Shown here in pieces: positions 12,091 through 22,588 of a DNA stretch of 64,000 bases (the stretch's first letter is position 1; each line of letters begins with the position of its first letter). Below the pieces are notes generated by a model. That model saw only the letters and a list, made by a program, of their open reading frames with translations, ran no database searches and was not told the origin of the DNA. The translations under genes and the position numbers were made by a program. Origin of the DNA: Citrus sinensis (taxonomy: Eukaryota > Streptophyta > Magnoliopsida > Sapindales > Rutaceae); contig NC_068561.1 in assembly GCF_022201045.2 (NCBI RefSeq), positions 17,176,501 through 17,240,500 of the forward strand, given 5' to 3'.

Positions 12091-15000
12091 ATGCAGCAAA
12101 ATTTTTTCACAACAATGCGTAGTTTAAAAATTATAGATGGGTGTAAAGGCACCCAGGTTTTTGCTATTAATCCATCTGGGCCCCCCGCCGGTGGAGGAGG
12201 CAGTGCCGGTGGGGGCGGCGGCGGTGGTGGAGGAGGAGGTGGTGGCGGTGGCAGTAGTGTTGGTGAGAAGCTATTAAATCACCTTCAGGACCATTTGAGG
12301 GTCAATTCGATTCGATCAAAATCCAATCGAAGTTATCAAATGCCAGTCCAGGCCCCTGTGGTAATAGAATCAGTCCTCCCATATGGGTTACCTATAACTG
12401 ATCTACTTGAGCCTCAAATCGAACCATGTCTTAAATTTGTTGATTTTGTTGAGACATTAGCTGATTTGTACCGTAGGATTGAGGATTGTCCCCAGTTTGA
12501 GAAATCAGGAGTGTATTTAGAACAATGTGCCATATTTAGGGGACTGTCTGATCCTAAATTGTTCCGGAGAAGCCTTCGTTGTGCTAGAAAGCATGCGGTT
12601 GATGTCCACACGAAAATTGTGCTTGCTGCTTGGTTGAGGTTTGAGAGGAGGGAAGATGAACTTATTGGAACATCGGCAATGGATTGCTGCGGGAGAAATC
12701 TTGAATGCCCTAAGGCTACTATGGTATCTGGTTATGATCCTGAGTCAGTTTATGATTCTTGTTTGTGTTCAAGGACTGCAAGACAGGAGTTTCGTGATGA
12801 TATTTCCATGGAAGATGAGGAATGTTCGACTTCTGATGAAGATTGGGATATGTCATTTTGTATTGGAAATGATGAGATAAGGTGTGTGCGATACAAAATT
12901 GCCTCATTATCAAGACCCTTTAGAACAATGTTATATGGTGGTTTTATAGAGTCCAGAAGGGAGAAGGTAAATTTCTCACAGAATGGGATTTCGGTGGAGG
13001 CAATGAGAGCTGCTGAGGAATTTAGCAGGACGAAAATGTTAGATTCTTTTGATCCACGTCTTGTTTTGGAGCTTCTTTCTTTTGCAAACCGGTTCTGTTG
13101 TGAGGAGCTGAAATCTGCTTGCGATTCCTATTTAGCATCTATGGTTTCTGATATTGAGGATGCAGTGATGTTGATTGAATATGGATTGGAGGAGGCTGCC
13201 TATCTTCTTGTGGCTGCTTGCTTGCAGGTGCTTTTAAGAGAGCTTCCATGTTCAATGCAGAATCCTAACGTGATGAGAATCTTTTGCAGTGCAGAGGCTA
13301 GGGAACGATTGGCTATGGTTGGTCATGCTTCTTTTGTGTTGTATTATTTCTTAAGCCAGATTGGTATGGAGGAAGACATGAAATCAAACACAACAGTAAT
13401 GCTTTTGGAGAGATTGGTGGAGTCTGCAACTGAAAGTTGGCAGAAACAACTTGCATTTCATCAGTTAGGTGTAGTTATGCTTGAAAGGGAGGAGTACAAA
13501 GATGCCCAGAATTGGTTTAAGGCAGCTGTCGAGGCTGGTCATATTTATTCATTGGTGGGTGTTGCGAGGACTAAGTTCAAACGTGGGCACAAGTATTCGG
13601 CGTACAAGCTGATGAACTCACTCATTTCTGATTATACTCCAGTTGGGTGGATGTACCAGGAACGCTCTCTGTATTGTTCGGGGAAGGAGAAGATGATGGA
13701 TTTGAACACTGCTACAGAATTGGATCCAACTCTTTCTTATCCCTACAAGTATCGGGCCATTTTATTGGTGGAGGAGAACAAGCTTGCTGCTGCCATCACA
13801 GAGATCAATAGAATTATTGGTTTTAAGGTCTCTCCTGACTGCCTTGAGTTGCGAGCTTGGATTTCTATTGCCCTGGAAGATTATGATGGAGCTCTCAGAG
13901 ATGTCCGGGCACTGTTGACTTTGGACCCATCTTACATGATGTTTTACGGGCAGTTGCATGGTGACAACTTGGTAGAGACACTTCAACCTCTTGTTCAGCA
14001 GTGGAGTCAGGCAGACTGCTGGATGCAGCTATATGATCGATGGTCGTCAGTTGATGATATCGGCTCACTGGCTGTTGTTCACCATATGTTGGCAAATGAC
14101 CCTGGGAAAAGCCTCCTACGGTTTAGGCAGTCTCTCCTTCTTTTGCGGTTCGTATAATTTTTTTTCTAGGTTCATCAATCTTTTATCAATATTTAAGGGT
14201 GACTTCAGGCTTTTTGCTGCTGGTTCTGTCCAGCATTTGACCATTCTTTTAAGCTCCACTCTAATTTATTCAAGTTATTGTCAATATGAAGTCGCATTTT
14301 TAGGTTGGTATATCTTTCTGTGATTGCATTAAGAGATTACATTCCAGTCTTACACTTTTTTAATGCCTCTCAGTTGCTTGCTTTTTATTGATTGTGTACT
14401 GTAATGAAGCACAAGGGACTCTAACTCTACTTCTTGGACTTTCTTTTCAATGCTGGAACTGCTAATTGAATTATTTCCTTTCAGTTTCTGATACGAAAGA
14501 AGAATTTCTCCTCTTTAGTGCTATTGTTTTTCCAACCATGTTTCTTGTCTTTTGATGCTTTAGGTTAAATAGTCAAAAGGCTGCAATGCGTAGTCTTCGG
14601 TTGGCCAGAAATTATTCTACTTCTGAGCATGAGAAGCTAGTTTATGAAGGATGGATATTGTATGACACTGGCCATCGTGAAGAAGCACTGGCTAAGGCTG
14701 AGGAGTCCATTTCTATTCAGAGATCATTTGAAGCTTTTTTCCTTAAAGCATATGCCTTAGCAGATTCAAGCCTCAATCCTGAATCTTCAGCATATGTTAT
14801 CCAACTTCTAGAGGAAGCTCTTAGGTGTCCTTCGGATGGCCTTCGAAAAGGACAGGTGCGTATCTTTTTGAAGAGATTACAGTGTCTTGATCTACTGTGT
14901 CAAATGTTTATTCTGTGTGATATTTCCATTTTGCAGGCATTGAATAATTTAGGTAGTGTCTATGTTGACTGTGAAAAGCTGGATCTTGCTGCTGATTGCT

Positions 15001-16842
15001 ACATGAACGCGCTCAACATCAAGCATACACGAGCGCACCAGGGCCTTGCACGAGTGTATCATCTTAAAAATCAGCGGAAAGCTGCTTACGACGAGATGAC
15101 AAAGTTGATAGAGAAGGCCAGGAACAATGCATCAGCTTATGAGAAGCGTTCGGAATACTGTGACCGTGACATGGCAAAAAGTGATCTTAGTATGGCAACA
15201 CAACTTGATCCCATGAGGACATACCCATATAGATACAGGGCAGCAGGTAATTTCATGATACTATTTTAGTTCCTTCAATCTTTTTATTTATAATGCAAAT
15301 CAGCTTCAACCTCAGAGATCTTGTGGTGACACCACAAACATGCTTTTGCAACTGTGATGCTTTTGAAAATTGATTGTCGTCAACTCAAAATCTGTAGGCC
15401 AATAATTATTTGATCCTTTCATGGGATGTGTTTACTTAGTGACCCATATTTGGAGGTTTACTTATTTCCTGGGTATACTTCAAGTCAGGGTTCTAATGGT
15501 GTTAATGAGATCAACTGAGCCTCTTGGTCCACTGAATGTTTGGTCCTACATATGGCACCTCCTCAATAACCTCATTTTAGAGTGAATATGTTTTTGTCTG
15601 AAAAAGTGGGTTTTTTTGGTTGATTAAATTAAAGGAATGGGCTTCCAAAATCTCACATTTAAGGAACAAATATAAAATCCTCTTCATGTCTTTGCTTGCA
15701 TAATCTCTCCTTTTCTGTTACAGTTCCCTTGTCTAGCGAAAATGTACCTCTACTGTAGCTAGTTTCATTTTCTCACTGCACAATTTTTTTCACCTTTATA
15801 ACTCTATTACCTCTGTTTCTGCTTCTACTCCAAGTGCCGGTGTAGATTACCAGCAGTAAGAGTTGATAAACACGAATCGCCTCTCTTAGGTTTCTTGTTT
15901 GCCCCTCCATCATTTGATCATTTCCTCCTATCATGACAGCTATAAGCAGTAATGATGGCATATATTTTGCCGCATTCCTTAGTTTTTTACCATTCAGGCT
16001 CTCTTTGTACATTTTAGTTTGTTTATTACCAATGTTAAGCAGGATTGCTTCTATGTAGCCACTGAGAAGTCCAACATGCTGATGAGTGACATTTGAATAA
16101 TGGATGGTGTCGTGGTAATGTTTTTATGAGAGGTTATGCAAGGTGCCAATAAAAACCAGGAATTTGAAGAATGATAGGAGTTTCCATGGTTAGCAATTGA
16201 TTGAAATCTGTCTCATGGTTCAATTATGAGTTGGATAGTTTAGAATTAAGTTGGAAAAGACATTCATGATTTAATAAATTGGCTCAAAGAGTAATTTGCA
16301 GCACTCGTGTATCAAATTGTTTGCTTGGGTTGTTTTTACTTAATTTTCACTCGTACTTAGTACTTTCCATTGAGGTAAGTCCACGGAATTTTAGAAGTCA
16401 AGGTCAGGAATCCGCTATGCTGGGTTATTTGCCAAAATTTATTGGTTAATTTTATTTACTTTAGCTTTACTTTCACCCACGATACAAATCTGCTTTAGTT
16501 TGAATTTTACAAATCAAACTGTTGCTACAGTGCTTTATTGGAACTTCACTAGCATATATTATCTGGTTATGGATTCTTGCACTGCCTAATAAAATGTTTG
16601 CCTTGTCAGTTTTAATGGATGATCACAAAGAAGCTGAAGCCATAGCAGAACTTTCAAGGGCCATAGCTTTCAAGCCAGACCTGCAACTGCTACATCTCCG
16701 AGCAGCATTTCACGACTCGATGGGCGATCATCTCCACACCCAAAGAGACTGTGAAGCAGCCCTCTGTCTTGATCCCAATCACACCGATACACTTGAACTC
16801 TATGATAAAGCAACGGAAAGGGTCAATGAACAACAAACGTGA
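12091..16842 (+). CDS. ETO1: ETO1: BTB/TPR adaptor for ACC synthase degradation
   Basis: ETHYLENE OVERPRODUCER 1 is the substrate adaptor of a cytosolic CUL3 ubiquitin ligase that binds type-2 ACC synthases and so limits ethylene production. Four exons are proposed: 12091-14147, 14564-14855, 14937-15246 and 16610-16842, all with GT-AG introns, giving 963 aa against 951 in Arabidopsis. Start: the N-terminus MQQNFFTTMRSLK matches the family; an in-frame ATG at 11977 would add 38 unlike residues. Order of parts: glycine-rich stretch (residues about 35-55); the conserved LPYGLPITDLLEPQIEPCLK block; a diverged BTB domain (about 253-355, starting SFCIGNDEIRC); TPR repeats (from about 448, and across exons 2-4). 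The last intron is long (1363 bp). The DUF688 gene follows on the same strand. Family assignment is firm; splice sites were set by frame. Confidence 0.95.
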
Positions 16843-18074
16843 CAGAACCCAAGCACATGTTTTTTCTTGTTTGTATTTATGTTGGCAATTCCATTGTTGC
16901 CATCTGTTTTTTCTTTTTTCCCTTTACAAGAAAGGCCGATGCTAGTCTGAGCAAATCAAATTAAGAGCTTTCAGTTATAACTTTTCACGGTCTGTGAGAG
17001 AGCAGGCACTTGGAAGAGAAAAAAAGAAATGGAAAGACAGCTATGAGATTGCATGTAAATATGTCTTCTGGTTTATCAACTGATGATTTATGTTCTGTTG
17101 CATATACAAACAACTCTGGTGAAAGTGGTGGTACCAGGATCAAAGATTCATGTACCTGAAAGGGCAGCTTCTGATGAAATCTGCCCTCGTTGGAAGATTA
17201 AAAATTACAAATGTATTACATTTTGCTAAGCAGTTACTATGTATTGTCAACTTTTCTCCATGTTGGGTTGTTCTACAAAATTTGAAATTTTCCCTAGAAA
17301 CACAGAGGGCTCTATTCTCTCACGCACTTGTGACAAGACCAATTCAGACCCATCTCTGCATTTTGCCTCTTCTCAAATTTGTTAGTATTTAGTTACAGAG
17401 ATATGAGACACACATGAATAAAGGGTGTACGTTTGGGATTTGAGAGGGTGCTTATTTTAGTCACTAGTTGCGAAGTATAACTGAGTGTTACAAAAGATTT
17501 AGATTTCATGCTAATTAGATATTTTACCGACCAAAATTCAATGGTGTATTTATTATTGGATAAGTAATTGTATCTAGACACGTAACACAAAAACTCAACA
17601 TAGAATCCAAATTCATAAGTAAAGCAGAAGCTCGAAAGTTGCGAACACTCCCTCAGGACTAAAAGTTCAAAAATCTCACAACATAAACAACATGGGCAAG
17701 CCAAATAACGCCAGCTCCAGTAGTCTAACATCAATGTAACAGCTGTAGCTTCACATGGAAGGTAAAAAAATTACATGGCCGTTTAGATTCCGTGGTTGTT
17801 GGTAACAATTCGAGCGACGTTGAGCTAAGTTCTTGGCCCTCTTTCAATATCAAATGAAAGCTTCTATCCTCCTCACGTGTAGGCATTTTAAAAGTAAACT
17901 AATCGGTTCGATGAACTGCACGAGAAACCCATTGTTTCAACTGTTCTTTTTAATAGTTTCACTCACCCATTAAACTTTTAGCTCTAATTGCCTCGATCAT
18001 TCAACTGAATCTTAAGTCCTGTTCTACTTTTTCAAGTAATCTTTGTGCAGAATTCTGAAAAGATATTATCAGAA
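16843..18074. other. ETO1 3' region and leader of the DUF688 gene
   Basis: The first few hundred bases are likely ETO1 3'UTR. Around 17393-17734 an antisense frame of 113 codons has no recognisable domain and is not called. Just before the next gene, TTTGTGCAG at 18042-18050 looks like a splice acceptor after a pyrimidine-rich stretch, suggesting a 5'UTR intron or a short upstream exon for the DUF688 gene. Its donor was not located. Confidence 0.4.
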
Positions 18075-18908
18075 ATGGAAGAAGAAAAGGGAAAGGCTAT
18101 GGATATCGCATGCCCTGGAAAGCAATTAGACTTCAATGCACCACTTTTATCAATAAAGCGCCATGGTAGCTCCATTGGTGAAGAAAATTGTTGCACAAAT
18201 AATTCTAGAGGCATCGGCAAGTTCCAGGATACAAGTGACAGGATTCCATTTTCTTGGGAGCGAATTGCAGGCAAGCCTAAAGACTCAGAAAAAAGTGACA
18301 GCATCATACAAGATGATGATGTTACCCCTCGGCTGAGAATCCCACCAGGCAGATTACGGCATCATCCGCGGAGAGAAATTACATCCAGCAATAATGATTC
18401 ACAATTTTTCCAGGCTCAGCAGGAGTTTTCTCAGGATAATAGCTGCGAAGCTGATGTTGATGATGATTATGGTGACAAAAATGATGATTTGTTTTCTGAT
18501 GCTGCTGAGGTACTATCACTAACCGAAGCTATGGACATTGTTGAAAAAGCTGAAAAGGGTCATGGGTTAGATGGGTTCAATTCCGAGTCACTTGGGCATA
18601 ATCAATGTATCTCTCCAAGTTACATCATTGACAGGTTTCTTCCAGATGCTGCTGCATTGGCTACATCATCTGTATTGAGTGTTTCGGAAAGCCTGAAGAA
18701 ACTTCCTTGTAATCATCCACAGGCATGTGTTCCACAAGCTGTGAGGAGATCGTACAGCATGCCTAAAGGTTGTGGCCTAGAAATGCTGTTTCCTTGGCGG
18801 ATTAAGCACAGGATTTGCGGTGTCAAGAGCCCTGTGAGGCAAAGAAGTTCTGCAAATGTGCAGCAAGATCATGAACAGAGTGCTAGAAGCAGAAATAGGT
18901 TCCATTAG
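18075..18908 (+). CDS. DUF688 family protein of unknown function
   Basis: A 277-aa protein with the DUF688 signature: an N-terminal KQLDFNAPLLSIKRHG motif, a middle SWERIAGKPK / PRLRIPPGRLR segment and a C-terminal basic tail with RRSYSMPKGCGLEMLFPWRIKH. An acidic, Asp-rich stretch (DVDDDYGDKNDDLFSD) lies in the middle. No signal peptide or membrane span is seen. The start is the first ATG (MEEEKGKAMD) after a putative splice acceptor at 18050, because the frame is open for ten codons upstream without an ATG. In Arabidopsis, as I recall it, a DUF688 gene (At3g51760) neighbours ETO1 (At3g51770), so the pair looks like conserved synteny. Function is not known. The protein is shorter than many members, so an upstream coding exon is possible. 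Confidence 0.8.
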   Translation: MEEEKGKAMDIACPGKQLDFNAPLLSIKRHGSSIGEENCCTNNSRGIGKFQDTSDRIPFSWERIAGKPKDSEKSDSIIQDDDVTPRLRIPPGRLRHHPRREITSSNNDSQFFQAQQEFSQDNSCEADVDDDYGDKNDDLFSDAAEVLSLTEAMDIVEKAEKGHGLDGFNSESLGHNQCISPSYIIDRFLPDAAALATSSVLSVSESLKKLPCNHPQACVPQAVRRSYSMPKGCGLEMLFPWRIKHRICGVKSPVRQRSSANVQQDHEQSARSRNRFH

Positions 18909-19320
18909 TTAGTGTGTACATATACCCAAAATGTTTACAGTATAGTGCATAGATGCTGTAGATTGAAGCTGCAGCTCCCTCCTTTTCTTTCTCAATTTTG
19001 TATCTTGTATCAATGTTTTCATTCAAATATCAGCAGAAAATGCTCACATTTCATCTCCATAATTTTTATTCTATTAAATTAGAAAAAAATAAAAATAGAA
19101 AAGGAAAAGGAAAAAGAAATACCTAAAATAGTCTTCCATTCATGGTTCCTCCTTACTCATTGATATTTTAATTGCCATTTTTTTAAAACAACCTATTTTA
19201 ATTGCCAAGTTACAGTTTCACAAAGCATTTTCATAAAATCCACTATTTCTTTTCTTTCTTTTTTTGGGAAGAAATTGAATTTATGAAGATAACTTATATT
19301 TGGGTGATCAAAAGAACACC
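18909..19320. other. 3' flank of the DUF688 gene, nothing recognised
   Basis: 3'UTR and AT-rich intergenic DNA with an A-rich run at about 19080-19120. No gene is seen. Confidence 0.4.
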
Positions 19321-19439
19321 AGCTACGCATGTTCTTTCTTATATGGTCGAGGGACAATCTCCTCAGGCTCATGAGAATGCCAGACAAGATAATGATTAAC
19401 CACTTGGACCTCCTCGTAGAGGAAAATTACAAGACGGCA

Positions 19440-19890
19440 CCAGGGTCCACTTCGGGGTACGACCAAAGCTCGACTAGAGAGTTGTTCATGAAAAATCGGG
19501 CACGACACCCACATCCAAGCGACTATTTTGCCATTTCCCAACCGTCCGGAGGAAGGCACTTTTAACCACTGCACGGTTTTTGCAACCCATTAAGCCCACG
19601 AAGGCCCAAATATTAAGGATGTGGATTCCAGACACAAGGGTGACCGCCTATAAAGCCCGAGAAATCACAATGAGAGGGGAGAGAAAAAAAAAAGGATCAA
19701 GGGGAAACTCTGCCATTTTGAATCTATAATTGTTTTTCTTTTAGCATTCTAAGATATTTATTTTATATAAGAATTGTTAATTTACATAGATTGATAATCC
19801 AAAGTTTTTTCCGAAACCCTAGCATACTGACTTAAGCATCAGATGGTTCTCGTCGGAAAAACCACCGGCACCCCCTGATCAATTTCTGTG
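19440..19890. mobile_element. LTR-retrotransposon LTR remnant
   Basis: GC content rises abruptly here. The stretch holds a promoter-like GCCTATAAAGCCCGAGAA (about 19647) followed by a segment resembling the 3' part of plant Ty3/gypsy LTRs (GACTTAAGCATCAGATGG, then ACCACCGGCACCCCC at about 19830-19876). No coding domains remain. The boundaries are unclear, and it is a degraded fossil. The assignment rests on general resemblance only. Confidence 0.4.
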
Positions 19891-20572
19891 AGTGCAAGAC
19901 AGAAGATAACAAAGGTAGTTAAGGTCGTTGAATCTAGTTTATTGGAGAAAGTACGAGCAACGCTATCCCCCATTCAAAACAAATCTAAGCGTTGACGAGA
20001 CAACCTGGTCAGCTCTTATAATAAATATTATGACTCAGAATGTTATGATTTATAACATTGATCCTTTAATAATTGAATTGTTCTTAATACTTTGAAAAAA
20101 AACTTGGCAATTAAATTGGAATAATTTTTTTTTTATAACACGAAGTAAAAAGAGTCACAAACTAAGAAAAAAATATATTTTTTTAAATCTTTGAAATAAC
20201 AAATTGAATTAAAAATTACACTGAAGAACTATTGGCAACATTGGCACCCCTCTAAAAATTTCCACTAAAAATAAGTTTATATTATTTTAATAATATTTTT
20301 TCCTTTATTAGAATAATAGCAATTATAACACTTCTTTCTCTTCAAGAATAATAGGATAAAAAAATAATATGATACTACATTAAACATTCCAAAAAAATTC
20401 AAATAAAATTCTTTAAATAAGATAGTATTTTTCTCTCTCCAATATTTACGAGAGAGGAGAATAATTTAAAAAAGACATTATTTAAAGAGTCTTTTAAAAT
20501 TCTTTTTGATTGATATGACTCTTTAAATAAATAGTAAAATCTCATTTAAAGACACATCACTCACTTAAAACT

Positions 20573-20790
20573 ACGGATGGCAATTTAACCCGGACCTGGA
20601 CGAACCTGGATAATCCGGGTTAGGTTCAATCCGTACTGGATTAAAATAAATTCGGTATTTGGATTAAATTTTTTTGACCCGGACATATCCAGGTTCGGTT
20701 TTGGGTTCGAATGAACCTGTATATCCAAAACCCGGACCCAGATGAACCCTTATATCCGAAACCCAAACTCGAATATCTTTAATTTAAAAT
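20573..20790. mobile_element. Possible hAT-type element terminus
   Basis: The stretch begins ACGGATGGCAATTTAACCCGG and continues with alternating CCGGGTT / AACCCGGA / ATATCC motifs. This pattern is common at ends of Ac-like non-autonomous hAT elements (GGATGGCAA termini). No opposite terminus or target duplication was found, so it is treated as a fragment. Confidence 0.35.
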
Positions 20791-21400
20791 TATTTTTTAA
20801 TATAAATAGAAAAAAAATGTTGCCCTAATTTCACACTTTCACAACCTTGTCGCCACCTCAATTCTTCTCTTCTCTTCTCTTCTCATTCTTTTCCTCCCGC
20901 TTCAACTCTTCTCTTCACTTTTCTTCACAAAATCATCCTTTTCATCTCTCTTAAGCTCTTCTCTTCATCAAATCATCACTGTCACTCGTCGTACTTTCAT
21001 TGTGTTCATGTTCATCAGCACCATCAACCTCCATTTGGTCACCGTTTGTCCACCTTTGCCAATCGTAATCGCGACTATGACGTTGTGGTCGTCATCATCG
21101 TCATCGTCCACATCATCATCATCATCAATAGCCGACGTTTGTTGCTTCGCTGGATGCCGATCCTTGAAGTTCATGAACTGAAGCCGTGAATCGTGAGTTT
21201 GAATTGTAGACACGAATTTTGTATTTTGTGAATGTTGTGTTATAGATTTGTATTTGTGAATGGTTTATTGCTTTGAAACATTGAAAATTTTAGAATTTGT
21301 ATTTGATTTTTAGGAATTTGGGTTGTATTTGATTTTTGTAGAACTGAGTTTATATTCTTTTTATTTTATTTTTATGTGATCCGAATTTAAAACATGCAAT
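20791..21400. other. Low-complexity intergenic DNA
   Basis: A TTCTCTTCTC-rich stretch (20860-20960) and a CATCATCGTC-rich stretch (21085-21130) produce spurious Asp-rich frames on the reverse strand. No gene is supported. Confidence 0.5.
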
Positions 21401-21499
21401 GTTTACGAGATTTTTTGGAGTTTGGGTCCAAAGCATTGGTTTATACCAAGTTGAAAAGCCCAGCCCAAAAAGACAATGTGAGTATTTTCAAATAAAAAA

Positions 21500-21660
21500 T
21501 GTCGACGATTTAAAATCCAACACATGCCAACCATCCACACGTGGGAGATTTCAAAAAAAAGAAAAAAGACAATTTCAGCATTTTCAAATCAAAACTGTCA
21601 ACGGTTCGAAATCCAACACGTGCCAACCATCCACACGTGGGAGATTTTCCCAAAAAAAAA
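21500..21660. repeat. Two-copy tandem repeat with three G-boxes
   Basis: A 96-bp unit is repeated twice. Each copy contains an AAATCCAACACxTGCCAACC segment followed by ATCCACACGTGGGAGATTT and then an A-rich run. The duplication creates three CACGTG G-box cores at 21538-21543, 21617-21622 and 21634-21639. It lies about 150-250 bp upstream of a TATA-like box and about 1 kb upstream of the importin start codon. Confidence 0.75.
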
Positions 21661-21789
21661 GAAAGTAGGGTTTCTGTGGTGGGTGATTCCGGGCAGCCAA
21701 AATCCCCCCTGCCCACCCCTGCCCGTTGGTTTTTCTTTTCACATGCCCCCTTCCTCCCGCTTCTCTAAACATTCGAATTCATTTTCCAT

Positions 21790-21797
21790 TATAAATA
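21790..21797 (+). promoter_or_regulatory. Candidate TATA box of the importin-beta gene
   Basis: TATAAATA lies in a CT-rich context about 200 bp upstream of the inferred 5'UTR splice donor (21995). The G-box cluster lies a further 150-250 bp upstream. The position fits a promoter, but the transcription start was not determined. Confidence 0.45.
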
Positions 21798-21994
21798 TCT
21801 CTCAAATTCACTCTCTCAAGCCCTTCTATAAAACCTTTAAAAAACAAATTCTCAACGACACTAAAGTTGTTTTTCAATTTTTCGCTCTCCCATAACTTCT
21901 TGGCTTTTTGAATTTTAGGAGAGAGAAGGAGAGATAAACCCGGTTCCCGTCGTGAATTTAAAGTTCTAGCTGATTTATTCATTATCAGCTTCAG

Positions 21995-22573
21995 GTATTA
22001 TTAATCTAAACTAAACTTTTAGCTTTATTTCGACTTTGTTTATTTGATGATTAAATATCTACTTATGAAGTGCTTTTTTTTTTTTGGGCAGTTGTTTTTG
22101 TATTTTTGATGAACTTTTTTGGTGATTAGGGTTTCGTATTTTATGGATCTCACTTGCGATTAGTTGTTAATGTTTTTTTTTTTTTGGGGCTTTTAAGTGA
22201 ACTTATATAGGGTGTTGCTGTTTGTGCTTTTCTTCGATTTATTGCTAGCTTTTGTTCGTTTGAAAACCTAAATAGTTTGACGATATATGATGAGGTTACT
22301 GTCGCAGTAGTCTGATGTTTTTCGATTAAAATACAATTTTGGTATTGAGGATGATAATGATATCAACTGTAGATAGAGTGAAATGTTCTTATTTATAAAT
22401 ACATAATTTTACATTCAATATTATTTTTTCAAGTTTTTGGTGCTTAATCTTGTGGTTTCAAACTGTTTTTGCCATCTTAGAGGTTGGAGTTTCATCGGAT
22501 GTTTATTGTTAGTTATTTATTGTTGGTTCTCTTATTTCAATATCATGAATCTGATTGAGGATATTGTTTTCAG
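21995..22573 (+). other. Putative 5'UTR intron of the importin-beta gene
   Basis: CTTCAG^GTATTATTAATC at 21991-22006 matches a donor, and TTGTTTTCAG^TG ending at 22573 matches an acceptor 15 bp before the start codon at 22589. The interval is T-rich with many stops, as expected of a plant leader intron (579 bp). RNA evidence was not available. Confidence 0.6.
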
Positions 22574-22588
22574 TGTTAGTTTGGGACA

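Noticed and set aside
14586-16842. Separate TPR proteins downstream of the first ETO1 exon
   Set aside because: They are exons 2-4 of ETO1; splice sites join them in frame and the total length fits the family.
20968-21213. Asp-rich reverse-strand frame
   Set aside because: Arises from a CATCATCGTC simple repeat; no homology recognised.
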